From positions 17,806,437 to 17,870,436 of the forward strand of contig NW_004955405.1 of the NCBI RefSeq assembly GCF_000276665.1: 64,000 nt of DNA, in the 5' to 3' direction. This document shows, in pieces, positions 23,636-33,987 of this stretch. The DNA comes from Chinchilla lanigera (lineage: Eukaryota > Chordata > Mammalia > Rodentia > Chinchillidae). The first letter of the stretch is position 1. Every line of letters starts with the position of its first letter. Under the pieces are notes generated by a model. The model was not told the origin of the DNA. It did not search any database and saw nothing but the letters and a program-made list of their open reading frames with translations. The position numbers and the translations under genes are program-made.

Positions 23636-24647
23636 TTGAATTTGGACCCTTCTCTCTCACAGTGTACTAAATTAAAATAAAAAAGAATCCAGGATTAAAC
23701 ATTAAACCTACTGGAAGATAAAGTAAATAAAACACTTGAAGATATAGGTGTAGGAAATGACTATCTAAACAATCTCAGTTGCACAAGAAATAACAGCAAC
23801 AATCAACCAGTGGAGTTATATCAGACTAAAAAGTTTCTCACAGCAAATGAATCAATTAGTAAAGAGACAACATATAGAATGAAAAAAACTTTTACCAGCT
23901 ATTCCTCAGAGGACTAGTATCTAGAATATATAAAGAACTCAAAAAAATTAAAGTACCTAAAATTAAAGATCCAGTCAAGAAGTGAGCAAGAGAAATGAAC
24001 AGACCCTTCACAGAAAAAGAAATACAAATGGTCACTAAGTATATGAAAAAAATGCTCAATATCTCTGGCAACTAAAAAAATGCCAATTAAAGCAATGTTA
24101 AGATTCAACCTTATTCTGGAAGGAATGACAAGTATTAAGAAATCAAACAATAAGAAATGATGGCTTGGCAGAGGAATGCCCTTCATTGTTTGTGAGAATG
24201 TAAACTAGTACAATCATTATGGAAACCAGTATGGCAATTTCTCAAAGAACTGAAATTAAAAATTACATAGGATCCAGTTATTCCCCTTCTAGAGACCTTC
24301 CCCAGAGAGCTCAAGACATCACACTACGGTGATACATACATACCAATGTTCATAGCAGCACAATTTGTAATAGCTAAATGCTGGAAGCAGCCTGTATACT
24401 CACCAACAGATGACTGGCTAAAGAAAATGTGAAATCTATATGTAATGTAACAGTACTTGGCTGCAAAAATGACAAATTTAAGACCTTTGTAGGAAGACGG
24501 ATGCATCTGGAAGACTTAAAGTTGACTGAAATAAACCAGACACACAATCTTAAATAATGTATGATATCTCTTATTTGAGTAAGGCTAAGCACAGACAAAA
24601 TAATCAAGGATACTTAGAAGGGAAAAAAAGATAGATTTTTTGCAATA
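23636..24647 (+). mobile_element. L1 ORF2 C-terminal/3' region (sense)
   Basis: 'ggacccttctctctcacagt', 'aaacattaaacctactggaa', 'aacacttgaagatataggtg', 'gaacagacccttcacagaaa', 'aatatctctggcaactaaaa', 'ggaaaccagtatggcaattt', 'gatacatacataccaatgtt', 'catagcagcacaatttgtaa' and 'actcaccaacagatgactgg' follow the L1 order. All frames are broken. The fragment is split by a truncated ID insertion at 24,661. Confidence 0.85.
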
Positions 24648-24660
24648 AGAAGTGGTCCAA

Positions 24661-24725
24661 CAAGCGCAAGGTCGTGAGTTTGGTTCCCGGTACCAGAGAA
24701 AAACCAAAAAAAAAAAAAAAAAAAT
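24661..24725 (+). mobile_element. 5'-truncated ID-type SINE (sense)
   Basis: Starts in mid-element at CAAGCGCAAGGTCGTGAGTT and continues GGTTCCCGGTACCAGAG into an A-rich tail. The A box and first half are missing. A 13-bp duplication AGAAGTGGTCCAA (24,648-24,660 and 24,726-24,738) abuts the truncated 5' end, so truncation happened during insertion and not by later deletion. Its host is the sense L1 3' end. Confidence 0.93.
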
Positions 24726-24738
24726 AGAAGTGGTCCAA

Positions 24739-25015
24739 GGTAATAAGGCTGAGGAGTGAGGAGGAAGAAAAGTGGAAATAATTAGAGTAAAGATGTGCCA
24801 TGTACAGGAACCTAATAACCTCAATAAACATAAATGTTACATGCCATAACACGAGCTAAGATTAATAATATCAACAAGAATGAAAATCAGGATCAGGAAT
24901 TGGAGATTAATAAAAAGAAACAAGCTGTAGTATATATATGTACCTACTCCCCAGGACAATTGTAAACTGCATGCACTGCAAATATGTACTAGTAAAATAA
25001 AAAATTATAAAAACT
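24739..25015 (+). mobile_element. L1 3'-UTR continuation (sense)
   Basis: Resumes directly after the ID target-site duplication ('ggtaataaggctgaggagtg', 'ccaggacaattgtaaactgc', 'taaaataaaaaattataaaa'), ending in an A-rich tail near 25,010, the expected L1 3' end. Confidence 0.7.
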
Positions 25016-25345
25016 TCTTATCTGTAAAATTTGGTTCCAGCTCTAACCCTGGGGTATACCCAAGAAAGGCTTGTTCAGATGTGCTGTGTACAGCAGCACT
25101 GTGTATAATAAAAGAGTTAAAATGAATGCCAATAATCTAAAGACAGGAGAATTGGGAAAAATGAGGAGATGTTCGGTATTGATAAACAATGGAATACTAC
25201 TCTACCATACAGAAAGATCAACTTGGAGCATTCATAGGTAAATGAGTACAACTTGAGAGCACAATATTAAGAAAAATAACCCAGAGACACAAGCTATAAT
25301 ACCCTATGGTTTCTCATATGAGAAACTCAAAGCATATATATGTAT
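25016..25345 (+). mobile_element. Second sense L1 3' fragment
   Basis: 'gggtatacccaagaaaggct', 'gcagcactgtgtataataaa', 'ggaatactactctaccatac', 'agaaagatcaacttggagca', 'aataacccagagacacaagc' and 'ggtttctcatatgagaaact' repeat the L1 3' text seen at 24.3-24.6 kb in diverged form. This is a separate copy placed head-to-tail. Confidence 0.65.
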
Positions 25346-25505
25346 ATATATGCAAATGAGGAGCAGAAAATATGTATGCAAATGAGGAGCCAAAAGGAAG
25401 ACAGATAAGTAGGAAGTAAGGAGAGGTTCAGATGTTCCCCAAATTATCTATTTCATTGTTTCAAATATATATTCATATATATATGTATATATATATATAT
25501 ATTTC
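25333..25505. repeat. (TA/TG)n tracts and a 15-bp direct repeat
   Basis: Two ATATATGTATATATA-type tracts (25,333-25,351 and 25,465-25,503) flank a 15-bp repeat ATGCAAATGAGGAGC at 25,350-25,364 and 25,376-25,390. Confidence 0.85.
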
Positions 25506-27789
25506 ATGTATATTACCACTTTATCTTAATTCATGGAAAAGAAAGTTTGTGTTAATATCTGTTTCTTTTTTGTAAGTGAGAATCATCTGTCAATGTTTTA
25601 TATCTGATAACTACTTTAGAGATAATAATACACAGCATATTAACTGTTCTCTTATTATTTTGTTATGAAATTTTAAGTAATGATTGTTCATACAATTGGA
25701 TAAAATACATGCATGAGTGATACCAAAGTTAAGTTGTATAAATGGCTGAAATAATAATACATTTATGCAATTTACTATAACATATGAATGATAGTTAAAA
25801 ACTTTGTCTACATAAATTTTATACCCTTCTTTAAACTAATAGAGTTGCAAATATATATGTATATGTATAACATAAGTATATATATTTTCACGTTATTTTA
25901 TTTATAAAAACTTCAGTAAGAGGCACAGCTAAAAATAATATATGTACCCATGCATAATAAAACTGAACAGCAAAACAATAGTAACAAAAATTTAGGACAA
26001 TGGTTAACTTGTTATATACAGGAAAGAATATCATATGAAAAAACTAGGTGATAACAAAGGTGATTTTGTCATCATCTATTTTGGTTTCTAAAGCTAGAAG
26101 GTGAAATATACTGATTGTTTTATTATTAACCTTTAAACTATTCAACTTCACAATGGAAATTTCTAAAGTTCTCCGTCCATAACTAAATCTCAATAATCTC
26201 ATTTAATGAGAACAGCAATTGGCAAAATAACCCTGTTTTAAATTCATGAATTTTCTTTGGTGATGATAAGTTCATTATATTAGTAAATATTATTAAAATT
26301 TTCTAACATAAATATTTTAATTTGCTAAATATTTCTAGAGTCAAGTAGACCGGGACTCATGGTCATTGAAGTAATCATAGTTCTGTTTAGTAGATCTTAA
26401 ATTTTTAACATTATCAACTCTTAATAATTAGATGTAAAAGTTGAAACATTTAAGAGATGTGTAATCTTCCAAAAGTTATTTCACATTTCTGTCTCAATTT
26501 TTGCAAAAAAAACCTCATTTCTTACTTCTACTATTGATTTTCTTATACATAATTCTATTCTTCCAGCTACGCTGACAATAGACACAAGGGTGGTCCAGGA
26601 GATACGCTTGTCCTTGCGTCTGCAATAGGCTGCAGCCAGCACTCAGAGCACGCACACAGACCGAGGCCAACTACTCCACATTCTGTGACTTCCAGCCTGC
26701 ATCTTGCATGTCCTAAAGTCTAAACTATTTAAGTGGATGCATAACCAAATCCACAAGAGGATTTTTTTGCTGCAGTTAGAAATAGAAAACTTAGTGTCCT
26801 GATATTTCTTGATTCAGAATCCAGTAAATGAACTTTTGCATTTAAGAACCTATTAATTTATGCTGCCTAAATTTGTATTAGGTAAACTAGGGCCAGGTAA
26901 ACAAGCCACAGCTAAGTAAAAAGAAATGCATGTGAGCTGTTTTGCAAAATGTCTTTTAAAAGTGTCCCAGAAAGAATCAGGCCTATGTATGTCTTACCTG
27001 GCTATTATCAGAATATGCACCCTGATAGAATGAAATCTTAAAGTAGAGGCTATCATTGTCTGCTGTCCTTCTCTTCCAAAAGACTTTAGTTTTTTGAAAA
27101 CACAGAATCTTCTTTTACCGCATGCCTGGCCCTCTACAGTTTTGAATAAGTCCATTACCCTCTCTGGGCACACTTATCACCTAACTTGAATGAAGTAGTT
27201 GAACTATGGTTCTCTAAATGTTCAATTAACTAGAAATCTTTCCTCTGATTTCAAAGGGAATTAAGATAGACTTCAATGTTGCTCTTGCTTTATTAGCAAA
27301 CTAGTTTTCACCACCATATATTTCTTGTATGATGGATTATTTGGAAAACATATCACTTGTTTCCTTTGTAAAACCTTTGGTTAACATTAGCTCAGGCTAC
27401 TTTTATTTTGCCCTTGAGATAGATTCACCTAAATGCTATTTTCCTTGCTAACCTCAACAGACTGACACAGTATATTACATTTTGAGTCACTGTCCTCCTT
27501 TTCATTTCCAGTATTTCCTTGGCCATATCTTTAAGAAAAGGCTTTTGTAAAGTCACATTGAATACAGCTAGCTCTTTATTTTCTTTTCTTTGGAAATTGT
27601 AAAGTATTGTAGTTCAATTATGGGGCTCTAACTCTTTGCTGCAGCAGCTTGACTTGACGCCCATCTGTATTTATTTATTTTCCTTTTTCTTTTCTAAAGT
27701 CTACATTTGCTTTATTTAACACCATGGATGTTCAGTTTAAAAATCCACGTGGTTAATTCTTTTTATCTAATCTTGATACAGACAGCCCT
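25506..27789. other. Unassigned stretch with one CpG-bearing block
   Basis: No repeat family recognised. 26,555-26,715 is distinctly richer in G+C and keeps at least five CpGs (for example 'ctacgctg', 'gatacgcttg', 'ccttgcgtct', 'gcacgcac', 'gaccgagg'), unlike the surrounding AT-rich DNA. An acceptor-like 'ttctattcttccag' precedes it on the plus strand, but no matching donor is evident. Confidence 0.45.
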
Positions 27790-27881
27790 AAAGTTTTTCC
27801 TTACCAATTGGCTATACAAAACTAAAGTTTTTCCTTACCAATTGGCTATACAAAACTATAAAGTTTTTCCTTACCAATTGG
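27790..27881. repeat. Three-copy tandem repeat, unit about 34-36 bp
   Basis: Units starting AAAGTTTTTCCTTACCAATT begin at 27,790, 27,824 and 27,860. The third is truncated after the TTGG. Spacing is 34 and 36 bp because of an extra TA in unit two. Near identity implies a recent local expansion. Confidence 0.95.
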
Positions 27882-28019
27882 TCTAGCATTAATGCCAGGC
27901 CAAATGTTCTTGAGAAAGATAAGTAGAAAAGAAATCAAAATTGATGAGTGCCACTGTCTTTCAGGACACTTTCTAGAAAAAAAAAAATGTCTTCAATTTT
28001 TGACTACTAGCATTGCATG

Positions 28020-28770
28020 TTTATTTTTTTAATTTTTTATTTTAAATATAGAAGAATGAAAACATATTAACAGACAGAAAGACACTTACAAAGTTTGTTG
28101 TTTTTTTGTTTTTTGGTTACCAGGAATTGAACTCAGGACTTTCACTTGCCAGGCAGGTATTTATGCCACTGAGCTATATCCCTGGCCCCACAAAGACATT
28201 TACAAAATAACACAAAAACAATACAAGCAATACAGAATTTCAGACAAGGTGATAGGATATTAGCAATGGTTGCTGTATTACGTATTGATATCTTCAAACT
28301 GGTTACTCAGATAAACAAATATAGGCATGTAAGATTGATCAAACAATTAAACATTAACTGTTCCTTTCAATACAGCAATAGAAATCAGTAGTACAACTAT
28401 CTTATGTATACTTATTATATATTTTTTCCTTCCTTCTTTCTTTTCTCTTTTCCCTCATCCCAGTTGTTCTTTCCTTTTCAGCAGTTTCTTTCCCTTTCAC
28501 AATATCTATTGTATCTTTTAGATTTTATTCACTCTTTCAGGTTCTTACACTAGTAAGACAATATGCTGTTTATACATGCAGGTCTGATTAATTTCACTTA
28601 TGATTATGGTCTCTAGTTGTGTCCATTTACTTGTAAAAGCCTCGAGTTTATCCTTCTTTATAGATTGGTAATATTCCATTATATAAAAATACCACAACTT
28701 TTTTTATTCATTCCTCAGTTGCATGGTTATTTTAAAAATATTGTTTAAAATTTAAAATTTAAAAGGGATG
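28020..28770 (-). mobile_element. L1 3'-end copy 1 (antisense), hosting an ID insertion
   Basis: Antisense L1 3' region: 'caatacaagcaatacagaat', 'aggcatgtaagattgatcaa', 'cagttgttctttccttttca', 'ttcactcttcaggttcttac'-like text near 28,530, 'gtgtccatttacttgtaaaa', 'ggtaatattccattatataa' and 'ttattcattcctcagttgca'. A closely related copy follows with an offset of 595 bp. Confidence 0.75.
28093..28191 (-). mobile_element. ID-type SINE, intermediate subfamily, antisense
   Basis: On the minus strand: GGGGCCAGGGATATAGCTCA, GTGGCATAAATACCTGCCTG, GTCCTGAGTTCAATTCCTGG and a poly-A tail. Near-perfect 15-bp duplication AAAGACACTTACAAA / AAAGACATTTACAAA at 28,078-28,092 and 28,192-28,206. Confidence 0.92.
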
Positions 28771-28774
28771 GACT

Positions 28775-29230
28775 AAATCCCTTTTAACTTTATTTTTTAA
28801 AAGATAATAAAAAACAATAAAGCAATACAGAATTTCAAAGCAAGATGATAGGAAATTAACAATGGTTAATATATTGCATATTATTATCTTCACAGTAGTT
28901 TCTCAGATTACCAGATATAGGCATGTAAGATTGACCAAACAATATAAACACTATTTCTTTCAATGAAGTAATAGAAATTAGTAGTACAATTATCTTAGCT
29001 ATCATATATACATATATATATTTATATTTATATTCCTTCCTTCTTTACTTTTTTCCCCCATTCCAGTTGTTCTTTCCTTTTAAACAGTTTCTTTTCCTTT
29101 CACAATATCTATTATATTTTTGTATCTTATTTACTCTTTCAGTTTCTCACAGTAGGGAGACAATACAATATTCACACATGCAAGTATGATTTATTTCACT
29201 TATGAGTATGATAGTCTATATATCTTGCTA
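28775..29230 (-). mobile_element. L1 3'-end copy 2 (antisense)
   Basis: Repeats copy 1 block for block ('caataaagcaatacagaatt', 'aggcatgtaagattgaccaa', 'cagttgttctttccttttaa', 'ctatattatatttttgtatc'-like text, 'cacttatgagtatgatagtc') with many substitutions. The two copies are adjacent and in the same orientation. Confidence 0.75.
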
Positions 29231-29344
29231 TTGGCTTAAATGTACTAAATGATAGAAGGAAATTCAGTATTTTAGAAATGTGAAAAAAAGAGAAGGAAAA
29301 GTAGACTTAGCAACAGCAAAGATAATGATAAAATAATCCAAATG

Positions 29345-29555
29345 ATGTGTAGTCCTTAAGCCTCTGACATGAGCTAGGTACTATATTTTATGTGCATTGA
29401 TTTTTAATTCTCAAGAAAAATCCCATAAAGATATATGCTGTATTTTTATGTACCTATTTTAATCAAGAAAACTTACATTTGGCAAAGTACTGTGTACTTT
29501 TCAAGGTCACACAGGCAATGCGGAAGGTGGGATTCTATTCAAACTCTCATACCAT
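29345..29555 (-). mobile_element. MIR SINE remnant (antisense)
   Basis: 'attctcaagaaaaatcccat', 'tacctattttaatcaagaaa', 'caaggtcacacaggcaatgc' and 'ggaaggtgggattctattca' match the antisense MIR core ('ccattttacagatgaggaaa', 'aaggtcacacagctagtaag', 'gctgggattcgaaccca'). Confidence 0.75.
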
Positions 29556-30050
29556 TCCCCAAAGAGTTAAAGACATCATATTCTAGTGATACATGCATTG
29601 CCATGTTTATAGCAGCACAATTCACAGTAGCTAAATCTTGAAAGCAGCCTATATGTCCATCAAGAGAGGGATGGATAAAGGAAATGTGGTATTTATACAT
29701 GATGGAATACTTCTCTACAACAAAGAAGGATAAACTTGAGGTATTTGTAGGAAAATGAATGCACCTTGAAATCATAATGTTAAGTGAAATAAATCAGATA
29801 CATAAGCCTAAATATCATGTGGTTTCTCGCCTATGAGAAATCCAAAATACAAAGAGATAAATAAAAGAGGGAAAAATATAAATAAGGAGGTAGGTCTCTT
29901 TCAAATGGAAATAGGTTAAAAAATAAAAGGAAGGCTAGGGAAGTAGGAAAAAGGGGTGAAAAAGAATTGAGATGTCTTACATACAAGTACCAGCTTTCTA
30001 CAAGAAATGTAATCATTATATACTTAAAAATGCACTAATACAAAATTAAA
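29556..30050 (+). mobile_element. L1 3'-end fragment (sense)
   Basis: 'gtgatacatgcattgccatg', 'tagcagcacaattcacagta', 'gcctatatgtccatcaagag', 'ggaatacttctctacaacaa', 'gaatgcaccttgaaatcata' and 'tgaaataaatcagatacata' follow the sense L1 ORF2-end/3' order. Parallel to the copies at 24.3 and 25.1 kb. Confidence 0.82.
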
Positions 30051-30344
30051 AGTAGGAAAACATAATCATTTAGTTAATCTATCCTAGAAAGGAAAAAAAA
30101 AGTAAAATAAAGGCAGTATCTACAAAAACAGTGTAAGAAAATGCCTAACTATGAAATGACAATAATTAGATGTGAATCTATACAAAGAATTAACAAAATC
30201 AGAAAAAAATTAAAATCTTGATTATTTTTACAACTCTGAGGAATGATATTTATAAAGAGCTTTAACCAGATAACTAGTGTGGATAGCAATGATATAAAGC
30301 TTAATAATGTGTCAGAGTCTTGATTAAATGTAATTTTTACTATT
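30051..30344. other. Unassigned AT-rich sequence
   Basis: Nothing recognised between the L1 fragment and the B1 insertion. Confidence 0.45.
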
Positions 30345-30501
30345 TCTTTTCTTTTCTTTTCTTTTTGAGACAGGGTCTTGCTATGTAATGCAGGCTGGCC
30401 TTGAACTTAGTTATGTAGCACAGGCTGGCCTCGAACTCATGGTGATCCTCCTGCCTCACTCTCAAATGCTGGGATTACCAGCATGCGCCACCACACCCAG
30501 G
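30345..30501 (-). mobile_element. B1-type SINE (antisense)
   Basis: Starts with a (CTTTT)n tract (antisense tail), then TTGAGACAGGGTCTTGCTAT, 'aggctggccttgaactta', a second 'caggctggcctcgaactcat' (the internal B1 duplication), 'ctgcctcactctcaaatgct', 'gggattaccagcatgcgcca' and 'ccacacccagg'. Full-length, 7SL-derived. Confidence 0.93.
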
Positions 30502-32379
30502 TTTCATAACCCTTTAATCAAATAGGATAGATTAGTCTTTCCACCAACACGCGGAATTTTCTTGAAAGGGCTTTCGTGAAAGCATCCTTACTATAGTCCA
30601 CAGAAAACCTTGGCTAAGTTTGCACTTAATGAATTTCTGGTTTCTAAAGTCCCTAATTCCCACTCTTGCCATAGACACACTTTTCTCCTCAGTGCCCCAA
30701 TCCAATTTAGTTTCTATTCTGATCCTGCAGCCTAAAATAGATGGCAGAGGAAGCATTAAAGTGGTAAATAGAGGAATTCAGTGAAAAAGGAATAAAGAAA
30801 ATGGTAACAAGGAGATCCTCTCAGAACAAGATTGCAAAGAAAAAAAATAATAAGATTGAGCAGAGAGAATGCAGCAGTTGTTTTTAAAAGTAGGAAATAG
30901 TTTTGAAAAAACAGATTAAAACATACTATGCAACCAGGGGATAATTTAAGGCTCTGTAGCAAAAGACACAGGGACCCGTAGATACAAGTACCAGAAAAAA
31001 TGGGCTAGTGGAGTAAAATGAGAGGACAGTTGCCTTGATATTTCTCTTAGTGAAAAGGCAAAGAGATGATACAAACTCTGCAAAAGAAAAGCATGTGGTG
31101 TCAAGCCGGAAGCACCAGACAAAGTCTAGTGAATTCCCCAAAATTGAGGAGAACATGAGAGTAAGTGGGAAAAAAATTCTTTTTCAGTTCTGCAAAAACC
31201 GATGTCAATAGCCAGTGTATAGAGTCTTCTTGATATTTATAAACAAAGATGTTAGTAATCGTAAAACTAAGCATGCTACCCAAGTAAAGACCATTGCTTA
31301 TTTTAGCCCAGCAGTTGCTCTCAAGGAACACTGAGATCCCAACATCTGACCCCATTCATATTGTCTGGAATTTTGGTCACTGCAAGAGATTCTCAGGTAC
31401 GACGTGAGGTGGACAGAAAAATAAAGTGTCTAAAAATGTTGATGCTAGAAATAATCTAAAATAGCGATTCCAAAGTCTCTGTTCAAAGTATTCTTTTCAT
31501 CCATATGTTCTAAATTATTGTATTTGTTTATACACGCAACTATTGGTGTACATGGAAGACATGCAGTTCTTAATAATTGGAATCTAGAAAGCAACGCAGG
31601 TATATGCTTAGAATAAAGACCACTATTAGGTGGATGTTGTAACAACCATGTCAAGCAAAGAAGTTTATTGTGTAAGAAATTAAGGAGATACTCTATTCTG
31701 TTTTTTTTCAACTCTTCATCCTCTTTCCTCTCCCCTTCTTCACCAAATGTTTGAAATCAGTTTCATAATAGCTTCTTGTCTCTTTCCAAAGTGAAACTAT
31801 TTGAAAACGTGGTTTGGGGAATTTTTAGAAAATAAAATATGTATATTTACATAAAGTGACAACTTGGGGACCATCCTTTTAATAATTCCACCTCTAATGT
31901 TAAGTTACCTGTAATGCCATTTGAGCCAAAACCACAAGTCTTTGTCTCTCAGGAGGATAAGTGTATATCAAGGTAGTCTTTTCCCCTGTGTTAAAAATGA
32001 GCATCTTAATCTTAAACATTACATAAATATGAGAAATTTAATTAAAAACTTGAAGAAATGTGTTACTGTTAATTGAATTCTTGCTGCATTTACCTTTGCA
32101 CACCAGTGTTAATAAAACTCCAGTTCATAGTGGATGACTTCGGGGAGTTGTGATAGCTATTTATTTCCTTACCTGAGATGCCAGGATAACCTTCTCAGCA
32201 AAAATAAAGAGCCTAATTAAGAAACTTCTAATGTGTAGCTACTGATCAAGTTTAGGCAAATTGCTAGCTTGTCTAAGTAAAACAAATAAGGGTTCAAAGG
32301 CCCCTAAACAAGGTCAAGTGAGAGAAGTGAGTGAGAAAGGGAGTACTTGGCTGCATTTTCATATTTTTTCACCTGTGGA
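30502..32379. other. Unassigned sequence upstream of the CpG island
   Basis: No transposable element is obvious in about 1.9 kb. Several minus-strand frames of 70-90 codons overlap each other and look random. This interval could hold promoter-proximal regulatory elements, but no specific site can be defended. Confidence 0.45.
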
Positions 32380-32490
32380 GCGGATAATGCACTCGCTCCT
32401 CCCGGAGCCCGGTGCGCTCCGGCCGCCTGGCCGCCTGGCCCTCCCTCCCCCACCTGCCAAACCGCCCTCTCACTATCTGGGTATTAACAA

Positions 32491-32500
32491 GCTATAAATT
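32491..32500 (+). promoter_or_regulatory. TATA-like motif
   Basis: GCTATAAATT lies in the upstream edge of the CpG island. It could drive a focused start near 32,520-32,530. Without a transcript, I rank it below the CCAAT/GC-box cluster near 33.5 kb. Confidence 0.35.
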
Positions 32501-32665
32501 GCCCAAGCGCTTAGAGACAATCAGGTCACCTCCGCTCTCACAAGGGAAAAGCTTCTTACTTCCCAGCAGAACGGCTGAGCAGGGAAGAGAGGAAGGAGGG
32601 GGGGAACCTAGGCTTTATTCATCACCGCGCTGGCAAGGGGTGGAGAGAGATGGGGGAGGGGGCGA

Positions 32666-32699
32666 GCACACACGCGCGCACACACACGCACACACGCGA
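32666..32699. repeat. Alternating CA/CG purine-pyrimidine tract
   Basis: CACACACGCGCGCACACACA and continuation to CGCG: 34 bp of alternating pyrimidine-purine inside the CpG island, including a CGCGCG core. Such tracts favour Z-DNA under negative supercoiling. Confidence 0.85.
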
Positions 32700-33221
32700 G
32701 CACCAAGAACAAGCGCCCCCAGCGCTGCCGCACTTGACCCAGGTCTGCAAACTTATTGGTCGCCGCAGTGGAAACTCCCAGCGACTCTCCCCGCCCGGCA
32801 GCTGCTGCTGGGTGGAGTCGCGCTCTTCCGCCCCACCTAAGGCGCGCAGCATCCCCTGCAGCTCTGGTCCCCGCACCCTTCCCGCGAAGTCCCCAGGCAC
32901 CCAGCAGGGCTCCGAGGAGCCTAAACCCGCTTCCAACCCCTCACCCCGGCGGAACAATATCCCCAGCCTCCCACAGCCCCGGGGGCCACCTGCGCGTGGC
33001 TCTGTTTGAGCACACTTGTTCAGAACCGTTTCCGAGCCTCACCCTGAACTGCTTTCCCAACTCTGCCGGGTCAAGTGGCCAATGACAAACTTCTGCCTCT
33101 CCCTTGCCCGCTCCCACCCTTTCCAAAATCCACAGCCCGGAAACCCACACACATCGAAACTCCTAGGGCGCTGTGGCAGTCTGGGCATGCTCAGTATCAG
33201 GGCAGGTTTTGATTGAAAGTA

Positions 33222-33241
33222 CAAAAAAAAAAAAAAAAAAA
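33222..33241. repeat. Poly-A run inside the CpG island
   Basis: About 20 consecutive A in GC-rich surroundings, without an adjoining SINE body on either side. Confidence 0.9.
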
Positions 33242-33500
33242 GCTTTGTGTTGTGCCGTCTCCTTATCCTGTGCATAGATGGCTTGCTGAACAGGTCGTGG
33301 GCATCCCTGAGCCCACCCAGAGGGTTCTTGAGAAGCCCTTGAGAGTGTCTCCTTGGGATGCGTTCCCCTCTTAGTTGATCCCCTCCCCCAGCCCTCCTCA
33401 ACCCCCCTTCTCGGGTCCCTCTCCGCTGTGGGCCTGGAGAGACCCTCGCAGAACTGGGATGGGCGCTGTTGGCTGAGCGGATCCACCTATTATGAGTGCT

Positions 33501-33580
33501 CTCGGATTGGCTCCCCGGCGCAGCGTACCCGGGTGGAACCAATCAGGCAGCCGAGGCTGGGAGGTGATGGGCGGCCGCCT
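33501..33580 (+). promoter_or_regulatory. Core promoter cluster: inverted CCAAT, CCAAT and GC box
   Basis: GGATTGGCTCC (ATTGG at 33,506-33,510) and GGAACCAATCAGG (CCAAT at 33,539-33,543) both fit the extended NF-Y consensus. Their starts are 33 bp apart, about three helical turns. A GC box GGGCGG follows at 33,569-33,574. This arrangement typically precedes TATA-less start sites by 40-100 bp, which would place initiation near 33,600-33,650. Confidence 0.65.
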
Positions 33581-33599
33581 CCTTACTGGAGGGATTCCG

Positions 33600-33987
33600 G
33601 GAGAAGCTGCAGTGTGGGGATGCTCTAGACCGAGTCCTGCCCCCAGTGTCTTTCCACCTCCTCCTGCAGCCACGGCAGCAGCGAGCAGCACCAGCAACTT
33701 AAGGCTGCACCCGGGGCAAGCCCCCAGGGTGGTGCTTAGCTAAGAGGGGGGCCCCAGTGCCCCGAAGGGGTGTGTGTAGGGTTGGGGCGCCAGCTGTAAC
33801 CAGCTGGTGGTCCTGGAAAACCTCCCACACACCCACACCCACACACCCCTTTTTGTGTTGCAGGCTGCCCCTCTCAAGCGGAGGCAGCGAGAGTAGCGAG
33901 AGCTTCGCGCAGGTCCCCGCGGAGAGAGAGAGAGAGAGAGAGCTCAGAGAACCGAAAGCCGGCACCACCTCCTGGTCCTCCGTCCAG
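33600..33987 (+). other. Candidate untranslated first exon
   Basis: Ends in a strong splice donor: GTCCAG|GTAAGGCAGG (GT at 33,988-33,989). The stretch lies just downstream of the CCAAT/GC-box cluster, is CpG-rich and contains a GA microsatellite (33,922-33,942). An internal acceptor (CCCCTTTTTGTGTTGCAG, AG at 33,862-33,863) could alternatively define a 124-bp exon, 33,864-33,987. No ATG frame with conserved character is visible, so I read it as 5' UTR or noncoding RNA. The 5' end is only inferred. The gene is not identified. Confidence 0.55.

Noticed and set aside
27790..27881. CRISPR-like direct repeats
   Set aside because: Units are contiguous without unique spacers, number only three, and the host is a vertebrate genome. 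It is a simple tandem duplication.
33222..33241. Poly-A run as tail of a processed pseudogene in the CpG island
   Set aside because: No coding remnant or target-site duplication was found on either side.
32412..33743. Several overlapping 80-170-codon frames on both strands of the CpG island
   Set aside because: GC-rich DNA is stop-poor in all frames. The frames overlap each other and are rich in P, R, G and S with no recognisable domain.
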